Positions 55,001 through 64,000 of a DNA stretch of 64,000 nt are shown here, piece after piece (the first letter of the stretch is position 1; every line of letters begins with the position of its first letter). Position numbers and translations under genes: made by a program. The notes under the pieces are model-generated. The model ran no database searches and was not told the origin of the DNA. It was given only the letters and a program-made list of their open reading frames with translations. Source of the DNA: Rotaria sp. Silwood1 (lineage: Eukaryota > Rotifera > Eurotatoria > Philodinida > Philodinidae). The stretch is from positions 653,547 through 717,546 of the forward strand of contig CAJNOP010000044.1 of assembly GCA_905250075.1 (NCBI GenBank), read 5' to 3'.

Positions 55001-57904
55001 GACTATGAACTTGTTCTTTTTTCTTATAAGTATCTGAACTTGAATCATTTGTTGTTTCACCAGAATGTAAACTTCGTGATGTTTGATCAGGCTAAGAATA
55101 AAATATGAATTATTGTTAATTATTAAAAAAGAAATATCGGAAGTGATTCATTTAATTTAAGTTCATATTTTGAATATATATAATTATAAAGAATCTCTAG
55201 GGTAAAATTACTCTATAAGATTTTGGATTGATAGACATGTTCTCTATAGAATTATGACAATTTTATTGCAGTTAGATTTTACAATAGGGTATTAAAAGGA
55301 AACTTGAATAAATGATTTCGTACTCAAAATGTTATCTATAATGTAGGTCGCATAGTCTAATAAAAAAAAAACTATATTAAAAGTTTCAATTAAACCAATG
55401 AATACATTCTTGTAATGTTTAACATTTTTCGATTTTTCTAATCTTTCCTAAAATCTAAATATAGTGTTTAATCAAACGTTTTCTCGTCTGGAAGAGCAAT
55501 TTAAAATTCGAGAACGGTGACCTCGATCTATGGTGAAGCATCACCTCCACGTTGAGTAAAACATTACGTATGTCAAAAAGAAAATAATCGTTTTGACTAG
55601 AACTTGTAGGATATTCTTTACGGCCTAAGTCTAACTAAACTGTCGAATCTCTATAGACAAAAATCTATGGGGTTGTCATCGTTTTCGAGTTATTTCAGTT
55701 TGAAGATTCATTCTATATATTCAAAAATAGAATATAATAATGAATCATTTGGAAAAACGATTTCATTATTAATTTACATACCGATGAGACTGATGATCGA
55801 GGTTCTCTTGCTAATGAAAGTTCATAAATTTCATCTTCAGTATAACTTAAATCTAATGAAAGCTGAAAACAAAAAAAAAACAAACAAGTTAAAAAAAATT
55901 AATTTTTCTTTTGTTTTAATCTTTAAATTTTATCTTACTGTAAGTAAATTAATAAGATCATGATTTGGTTGTACAGGTGGTACTGATACTTGTAAATTAT
56001 TTAATGTTCGAAATATAATACTAAGTTGAACTAATTTACGAAAATTAATTAAATCATATTCAAGACGATCTTGTAATGCAACATGAAGAGAAATAATATC
56101 TTTTAAATGTACTCCACTATAATAGATAAATATTTTAATTGAATCTTGTTTTTTTTTTTTTTTATTATTAAAAAATTTATTAACTTACATTATAGGTATT
56201 TTAAAACCATCACATTCTGATAAATTTTTTCTATATTGAGCATAATTTGAATTTGAAGATAATAAATCTGTCATTTCTGTCAAAAGCTAAATTAAAAAAA
56301 AAGACAAATCTATCATAAATTTTTCTATAATCTTTAAATTGATCTACTTTAATATCTTCAGATGATAAACACATCATCGTTTTTGATAAACGAGCTAATG
56401 CACTATGTGATATTCCACCAATAACTGCTAAACATGTATTAAAATTTTGTAATTCTCTTAAATACTAAACAAAAAAAGAAAATACTAAATATTTCAGATT
56501 TTTGTTCTTGTTTTATTAAAATTTACTTTAGCAACATCAAGAAATTTATGTATTATTTCTGCACGTTGTTTTGGTGTCATTTTACTTAAAACCATACATT
56601 GTATCCATGTTGATAAACCATTAAAAAATTGTATTGAACGTTCAAGACGTGGATTATCTTGTAATGTATTTTTAATAGCATATGTTTTATAATCTGTAAA
56701 TGTAATACGTCGTAAAATTTTCCATTCTAAATATGTTAATTGTGCTGCTAATGTTTGTGGTTCAATATTATTAAAACCAAGTGAAACAGTTTTATTTTTA
56801 ATTTGATTTCGTACAGTCATTTGACGCATCCAATCAAATGATGGTCTAAATATGAAATATTTTTCTTTTTTTTTGAAATAAATAAATAAAATTTACATAC
56901 AATTGTGAAAGATCAACTAATTTCATACATTCACTATCACCGGATGATTCAATAAGATTTTTCATTTTTTCACATGTTTCTTTCAAATTTTTATCGAGAT
57001 CAAAATGCATTGGAAAATTTTTCATCCAAAAACTAAAAATGTTATTCGAAAAGTTCTTTTTTTTTTTTGTATTTTAATATTGTTAATAAACATACTTATA
57101 AGCATGACAAATACGTAATTGATAATCTTTACTAAAGCGTTTGTCATTTATATTTATTGCTTTTCTATAATCATCACCTGAATGTTTATATAAATCATAT
57201 AACATATTACTTAAATATTCAGATTCCATTATCCATTTATGCATAAGAAAAAATACTTTCGGATATTCACTATCATCAATCACTGTTCCATTTGATTCTA
57301 ATTAAATAAAAAACAAAAGAAAAGTCAATCATAAAAACAAATAATAATATATTCTGTTGAACTCACGAAATGAATCGATTAATGTACGAATCAATCGATT
57401 AAGTGTAGCTCCTTTAACATGTATACCAGATAATATTGGTTTTTCTTCTTCAAGACATTCCGGTAATTTTTCACTTGATTCAGAACGTGCATCAGATTCA
57501 TCACCACAACCACTACTATTTGTTTGTTGTTGATCAATAGATGATATAGATTCATTTATTGTTCGATTACTTATTGATATTGAATTTGTTTGTAATTGTA
57601 CTTTTTTACGTGCATGAAGATGTTCATTTGGTTCTATTTCAAATGTTACTGGACTATCTTCATCTAAATCTTGAATATTTGATATTGCTTGTGAACGTTT
57701 TATTGTTGTTGATAATTTATTTGTATCAATATCAACACCACCTGTACGAGATTTTATTCTATGATCAACAATAGATGAACGTGTTATTAATGACGGAGTA
57801 AGAAGTGATGGTGATGTTGATGGGAAAACTATTGGTGATGATGATAATAAAATTTCATCGGATGATAATGGCACCGGTTGTTGTGGACTGCTTGTAGTGT
57901 TCAT
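52009..57904 (-). CDS. RASGRP: RasGRP-like guanine nucleotide exchange factor
   Basis: Twelve exons give 1257 aa: 57904-57367, 57297-57096, 57032-56901, 56845-56527, 56464-56348, 56286-56189, 56116-55939, 55862-55782, 55091-54802, 54746-54571, 54488-53449, 52611-52009. Order: disordered N-terminus (1-160), RasGEF N domain (~165-290), catalytic Cdc25 domain (~290-530; FNTCLAVIGGISHSALARL and AEIIHKFLDVAK), two EF hands with loops DHDRDGYISHKE (620-631) and DADQDGMISKTE (649-660), and a C1 domain (679-728) with full H-x12-C-x2-C-x13-C-x2-C-x4-H-x2-C-x7-C spacing. This is the RasGRP/CalDAG-GEF layout, which loads GTP onto Ras or Rap in response to diacylglycerol and calcium. A ~530-residue Ser/Thr/Gln-rich tail, with a coiled-coil-like start, makes it much longer than vertebrate RasGRPs (~600-800). 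Confidence 0.95.
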
Positions 57905-57930
57905 GGTTAATATTTATCGACATGAGCTAG
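57905..57930 (-). promoter_or_regulatory. 3' splice acceptor 22 bases before the RasGRP ATG
   Basis: A strong acceptor, ATTTTTTTTTCTAG, ends at 57927, leaving a 22-base leader. The leader contains an out-of-frame ATG that would start a short ORF overlapping the RasGRP start. It may be the end of a 5'-UTR intron or a trans-splice site. A short uORF could dampen translation. Confidence 0.5.
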
Positions 57931-60900
57931 AAAAAAAAATAAAACTAAAAGTATTATAGAACAAAAACAAAACATATTAATTTCTCTTTTCTCATGAGAA
58001 TGATCGCTAGAGACTAAATGAAATTTACAGCTGATGTTTCATATGTTTATTCCATTTTTCTCCTTTGATAAAATGATATTGACACTTGCAAAACTATAAA
58101 TAACGATGATGACGTACATATCAACAACATATTCTTGTCGTTTTACTGAACTCTGATATTCCGAATGAGTGAGGGAAAAGAGAGAGAAGAACTAAAAAAA
58201 ACAAAACAAACGAATTACTTTATGTATGTTAACGTTATCATTTGACACCATTTCACATACATATTTTACTTTCTTATGCTCTTTACGTCACTCATTTAAC
58301 GAAAAAAAAGAAGAAAAAAAAACCATTTTGTCTTAAATTACATTTAATTAACAAAGATCAAGAAAAAAAAATAAAGAATCATATAGAAAATAAAAAAAAT
58401 TTGTGTATTAGTGATAGAAAATATTTATCTATTCACATTAATACTTACCATATGTTATTTATGAAATACACCGCTATATTCCATAGTGCTGTCGACGAAC
58501 GATGATGATCAATCATTCAATCGACGAACTAATGATGCATGTTTTCGAGATTATGACTCGTTGTCTATTTTACATAGTAAAGTATAGAATAACAGAAGAA
58601 AAAAAATCCGAAGAGAGTAGCGTTGATAATAGTCGATGATGATGATGATGATGATGATGATGATCTAGAAATGTTGTCTGCGAACATACGCGAAAGAAAA
58701 AAAAGAAAGAAAAAAGAAAAAAAAAAAGAATCCTGTTGCAATAGCAAGAGACGACTAGCTCATTGAATGAGTAGGATCTTCAACGCGTTCGCTCGCTTAC
58801 TTATTGTCAAAGAATAAATGCAAAAAAGAAACACACGTCGGGTGGTAGCAATAGACCAAAGGGATAGAGTAGCTAAAAATAGCGAATTTTAAGCGTGTGT
58901 GAATGCATGCATAGCATCGTTTTCAGTTTCTTTCTTAGTCGTGTGCGTATTCCAGAAACGGCAGTATTCTCTCTTTCTTCCTTTATTTCAGTTCTTTTTT
59001 TGTTTCGTTGACGACTGTTGTTGAACAGAAATGTACGCGTATGTCAGTTAAAGAGACGTATAGATAGCGCCTATGCGCTCGATGAGGGTGATTGACGGAA
59101 CCGCGAGGGAAACATAGTCGAGACCGTCTCACCGTTCGGCATATCCAGGGTTTGCATACTCTCGTTAATGGTAAAAGAACAGGGCACAATCAATAAAAGA
59201 AGTTTTTTCTATTTTGTTTTTTTTTAGAAAAGAACATGAATATAGACAATGTTAGACATTGTGCACGACATAGTTACATATCTAGGTCTTGTTTGATAGG
59301 GAAAAAACCCTAGATAGACAGAAATAAATGAGTATTTTTTGATGTATCATTATTATTATCGACATTGAAATAGATCTCTTGATAAAGACGATACTCACAC
59401 GATGTCATTACTAACAATAACGTCACAATGATATGTTCTTTCTTTTTTTTTTTCATCTTATGTTTTGCTCTTCATCTTTTGACATGTATGCGCAAAATAC
59501 TGTAGATGAGATGGCATGGTGTTACTCGTATGAATGCTCGTTGCAATGACGAAAAAGAAGACGCGCAATGAAAAAGAAACCAAACGACGGGCGAACTCGT
59601 TCTCTTCTCATATTTTTTACTATACTGCTACCGCTGACTATCTGTCATTTCATTATTTCTTTCCCTTTTCCGCTCTTACGATCCTTGCAAGCTTAGCAAT
59701 ATATATGTGTGTGAATGTAAACGGCATATACGTATGCAAAAATAAGCGTTTTTCAACAAAACTGATCTTATTGATGACAAAAACAAACACATATATTATG
59801 TGTCAATCACATACGTATATAATCCTACAGATTTGTGTCTTTAGACACTTAAACATACACAAACAGATGAATGCTCTCCAATGACCCTGTATCAGTTCAT
59901 ATCAATAAGAAGCAAAAAAACAAGATGAAGAAGAAAAAAAAATAAAAAGAGAAAAAAAGCTCGAGTCTACTACCGGAAGCATCTCGCTTCATCATCATCA
60001 TCGTTATAGGAAGTAAGTATAATAATAAAAAAAAAAAAGAAGAAGAAAAAAATCGAAGCTATGGCTAATATAAGACGATATTTATTTAATCGAAATTTAT
60101 CTGTCAAAGTTTATTATTGTTATTATTCTTATGAACATAAATTGATAATATTAAAAAACAAAAAAGATTTTCTCTTGAATGCTATTCATTCAAGAATTTT
60201 TGAAGTCTACTGTTTTTTTCAATGTCATACAACAAACTATTATTTGAATAATAATACTAACAAAAACAAGGATTCATCAAGATTATATATACTTTCTAAA
60301 TTCTGACATCTGTGATTTATAACAAAGTCGAATATATGGATATATATATATATGAATATCTATGATGTGACAAAAAGAAAATTGTAATTGTTGTCTTACA
60401 AAATGTTACCAGTCTATTTAAAGTATCAGATTTTTTTTAATATTAAATAAGTTAGATGAACTTAAATGAAAATATTTTTAATCATAACACTTTTTTTTTG
60501 GTTCTTTAATTTATAAATATATATATATATTTGTCTACTTGATGAAAATAGCTCAGAATCATTCATTTAATATTACATATCTATATTTTTTTTCTTCAAG
60601 CTTTTGTTTCTTAAGTACTATTTTCTTTTCTATAGCTTTTAGTTTTTTGTTTTGCATCTTGATAAAAATCAAATATTAATATTGTACTTTTCGCATAAAA
60701 ATAAATGTATGGATCCACTCGACTCATTTGCCTTTTTTTCAAATAAGAAAACAAATCTATTCAATGAGTAATCCTTCCAATCTTTTTTTATTTCTTCTAT
60801 TAGATTTGAAGAACTGAATCATTCATGTGTTTTTTCCTATCAACATAACGGAAGAGAGTAAATGGAGAAATATTGTCGGTAAAAGCTATGAAAAAGAAAA

Positions 60901-62635
60901 AAAAAATGTCGATAGATATGATTCTATCAATAACGCGATGCATCAGGTTATTAAATGAAAAGAAGAAAAAGAACAGATATGTCAGTTCTTGTTTATTATT
61001 TAACTTTCTGGAAAAAATTCTTATCAATATATTGATAGTTAACTTAAATAAAAATCTAACAATAGTCTTTGTTTTTTATTAGTATTTTTGATTGAGATGT
61101 TACATTTCTATCAGTTATACTGATTGATTGATTGATTGACTGCAACTGAAATATCAATTAATATATCAGAAATATTAAAAATTAAAAGTTCTAATATTAA
61201 TAAATGATTTTCATACAAAATATATATTATGAGTAATTGAAAGATATTTTTTATATGAAGCATTTTGCTTAAATTCTTTTGCATAGAAGTCACCTATAAT
61301 TATATATCGTGTACTATTTCAACTATCATTGATGTTTTTAAATATTAAAGTAATTGTTCTGAGGACAAATTTCACCGGTTACATGTTTCTTTTCTTTATA
61401 GGTTATGAAATATAGAGTTTCTCAGAAGGTTTATTTTTTAAATCATACTAATATTTTATATTAAAAGTTTTCTTATATAAAAGTGAAGCTAAATAATGAA
61501 ACATTTTTATTTTGTATTTTAATTTTTAAATAAATTTCTATATAAGATACTATGATTGAATATTATGTAACGAAATATTTAATAATTGATATTGACTAAT
61601 GTTCGTTTTTCATTGAACAAAGTTATTTTCGTTAAAAGCTCGAATTATGAACTTTATGCATGAATGAATAGTTCACAATAGGTTTTTTTTTTGAATATTC
61701 TAGAGCATATTGATTTTATAATGAACTTTTAGAACATATTATGAAAAATTAAATGTTATTATATATATTTGTAATTGTTGTATCAGAAAGTTTAACGCTA
61801 ACATTTCATGAATCAAGATTTTGTCGATTCTCAATTCAATGGTTAGAAAAACTTCATTATAATTTTCGTATCTCTAAGATACCAACAATTGATTTTATGT
61901 TGGCACTATTGTTAACATTTTAAATAATATAAAAATCTTCTAAATATAAAAATCTGTCCTTTCGAATCACGATAGCCTTTGAGATGCCGTATATTTCGAA
62001 TTCAAAATTATATTGTCGGATATCATAGATCAGATAATATGTTCTGTCAACAGAACCAATTGAATTGAATCTTATGAGAAGAAAAAAATTCATCAAGAAT
62101 TAGAAATAATGAAATTTACACTTTTACAAAGAACTTCTTTTTAAGTTCGAAGCAAACCAACACATTACCACACTACAATGGCATATCTGTATTGTAAAAT
62201 GAAAACATTATCGAGGAAATCATCAATCTATCAAAACTTTAAACAATAGTTTCATGTAAAAATTCAGGACACAATAAATGAAAAATAAGCAAAACCTCAT
62301 ATCCATTTTGGAGTCTGCTCGATATTGTGTGAATATTGGTGAAAATCCGTCGCACTACAACTTTACAAGCCACGTGATATTGTGGAGAACGAAATTCTAT
62401 ATTTTTACTGTCTGAATCGAAGTTTTGCAAGTGTAATTTAAGTTAAAAGAACTTAATCGTTTAAAAAATCTTACAAAACTTTCACGAAGGATATTTTCAA
62501 TGCTCTAAAAATGCTTGGATATCCGAAAATGGATCAGTCAAATAGAGGACAAACGTTTTTGTTTTCGAGATTCACCTTCATGATCCTTCATACTCTTGCA
62601 AAGCACGAAGAATGATGAATCGCTGTTGGCATATA
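57931..62635. other. Long upstream region of RasGRP, no secure gene
   Basis: The region includes a CpG-bearing, less AT-rich zone at about 58740-59180 (for example CAACGCGTTCGCTCGC and GATAGCGCCTATGCGCTCGA) that may be the RasGRP promoter or first exon. ORFs of 60-116 codons occur, but they are rich in Lys, Asn, Phe and Tyr without conserved motifs. I see no tRNA or rRNA. Confidence 0.45.
58635..58663. repeat. (GAT)n microsatellite
   Basis: About nine GAT triplets in a row lie upstream of RasGRP. The same triplet family encodes Ser or His/Asp runs in several genes of this window. Confidence 0.9.
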
Positions 62636-63342
62636 CTATTGTCGGCGCCAGAATTAAATACGGGTGGGTGTAGAACGAATATCTCGAGAACGGCACTAGC
62701 TAGCGACCTGCGGCTTTCATCAACTGAAGGAGTAGAAGTTGGGTCGTCTTTTTCTCCGATAATGTATAAGACAAAATCCTTTTAAAAGTAATTATATTCG
62801 AAAAACATGCAAAAGAATGCATGAAAGTGACCTTTCATCTAGATGAAATTTTGATTTTGCTCTTTGATTTAGACAGAGGGACTTAAGATCTATAGTTTAA
62901 GATACAATGGAAATGGTTCTGCTATTGCATTCTAACATTGAGCAAATGGAATCATGTATTGACATGCGGAAATAATAGGGAATTTTACTAAGTTTTTACT
63001 AAGTTTTCACACTTTTTCTTATAATAGCGTGGATTTTCGATAACAATGTAATGAAAAGTAAAAAAGCGCATTGTGTCTTAAACTATAGATCTCAAGTCCC
63101 TCTGTCTAAATCAAAGGGCAAAATCAAAATTTCATCTAGATGAAAGGTCATTTTCATACATTCTTTTGCATGTTTTTCGAAGATGATTACTTTTAAAAGG
63201 ATTTTGTCTTATACATTATCGGAGAAAAAGACGTCCCAACTTCTACTCTTTCAGTTGGTGAAAGCCACAGGTCGCTAGCTACTGCCGTTCTCGAGATATT
63301 CGTTCTATACCCACCCCTATTTAATTCTGGCGCCGACAATAG
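62636..63342. mobile_element. 707-bp inverted-repeat (foldback/MITE-like) element
   Basis: Arms of about 265 bases are near-identical in opposite orientation around a ~175-base centre. The ends are CTATTGTCGGCGCCAGAATT and its reverse complement ending in AATTCTGGCGCCGACAATAG. Inside, GTCCCTCTGTCTAAATCAAA matches TTTGATTTAGACAGAGGGAC. ATATA flanks both ends (62631-62635 and 63343-63347), a possible 5-bp target duplication. There is no coding capacity. The arms are much better kept than those of the element at 35230, suggesting a younger insertion. Confidence 0.85.
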
Positions 63343-63347
63343 ATATA

Positions 63348-64000
63348 CAAATGCTTGGATTGTCATGCAAAGGCCAAATGTGCCTTTATAAAAGTGAAGT
63401 TTTTAAATGAACATTTCATATGAATTTAAGCGAGTGGATAATTGCGTTTAAATTTAACCTGACTCATTATGTTCCTCCTATTGAGTGCAGCTAGTACATT
63501 GAACAGGTGACATCAATGTATCATACTACGATTCGAATCGATACTTATATTGAGCATCTATTAGCAAACAAAAAACTTCGTTTGATTAACATTCGATATT
63601 GTTAGATAGAAATGTGCTATATCTAAAGATTTTATATTACTTCAGATAATTTTCTAGAAAAATAAAATTAACATACATATGGATTATTTAGTATAAGCTC
63701 GAGATATCCCTTGTAGAGGTAGTTTTTGTCCTGAGAACATTACAAAACTACATGAATATGCATAGAGTTTCAACCTTCACAAAAATAATACTCTGAGATT
63801 TCATAAATCTCATTGGTTGGTAGCAAAAGTTTTAATAGAATAAAGTCATAGCATTGAAATTCGACAATTTTTTTTTTGCATACTATTATAACACCATAAT
63901 GGCTGTTTTCGTGCTCACTGGACATCTTCTGTCTTACGAGGAAAACTCTTCATTTACTTCCTTCTGATTTCAATGATATATTTCTTTTATCTACAGATGA
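63348..64000. other. Window end, no gene recognised
   Basis: AT-rich sequence without a supported ORF or repeat. Confidence 0.5.

Noticed and set aside
59534-60306. Two plus-strand ORFs of 116 and 81 codons
   Set aside because: They are rich in Lys, Asn and Tyr without motifs or flanking exons; most likely chance ORFs.

Overview
This is a eukaryotic, AT-rich nuclear scaffold with one 100-base assembly gap (23232-23331). Its genes have many small introns (mostly 45-80 bases, a few of 0.5-2 kb) with GT-AG borders. The gene content is animal: a RasGRP-type exchange factor with EF hands and a C1 domain, Rap GTPases, pyruvate dehydrogenase kinases, NEK kinases, a LIM protein and the RNA polymerase I/III subunit RPAC1. 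The AT richness, very small introns, close gene pairs and tandem paralogues suggest a small-genome invertebrate. A bdelloid rotifer (Rotaria/Adineta type) is my best guess, but this is inference. All exon models were made by hand and checked for phase consistency; no transcript evidence was available.

Layout. Positions 1-1830 are repetitive: two head-to-head arrays of a 21-bp minisatellite, GC-rich hairpins, an 8/9-bp minisatellite and a decayed ~165-bp satellite. Then come a two-exon unknown gene (3092-4070, +), a 17-exon gene for an 802-aa protein with four SPRY-like modules and a C-terminal CaaX box (10230-5328, -), a one-LIM-domain protein (14048-13688, -) and a small single-pass membrane ORF (15740-15447, -). 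Two tandem NEK kinases follow (26201-23859 and 23774-17241, -), only 84 bases apart, with a poly(A) signal and a 3' splice acceptor packed between them.

Between 30924 and 39719 are two tandem pyruvate dehydrogenase kinase paralogues (+), separated by a long foldback element. Three Rap-type small GTPases lie at 41103-46358 (-), all with CaaX ends. They are followed by a kinase resembling Mps1/TTK (47718-48911, +) and POLR1C/RPAC1 (49068-51635, +), which has a splice acceptor directly abutting its ATG. A RasGRP-like exchange factor of 1257 aa (57904-52009, -) comes next. The last 6 kb has no convincing gene but carries a 707-bp inverted-repeat element (62636-63342).

Functional themes. Three unrelated tandem duplications (NEK, PDK, Rap) lie in one window. 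Four products carry a prenylation motif. RasGRP proteins activate Ras and Rap GTPases, so an exchange factor and three possible substrates sit within 17 kb. Several ATGs have a strong 3' splice acceptor just upstream, which would fit spliced-leader trans-splicing and small operons; introns in the 5' leader are the simpler alternative.
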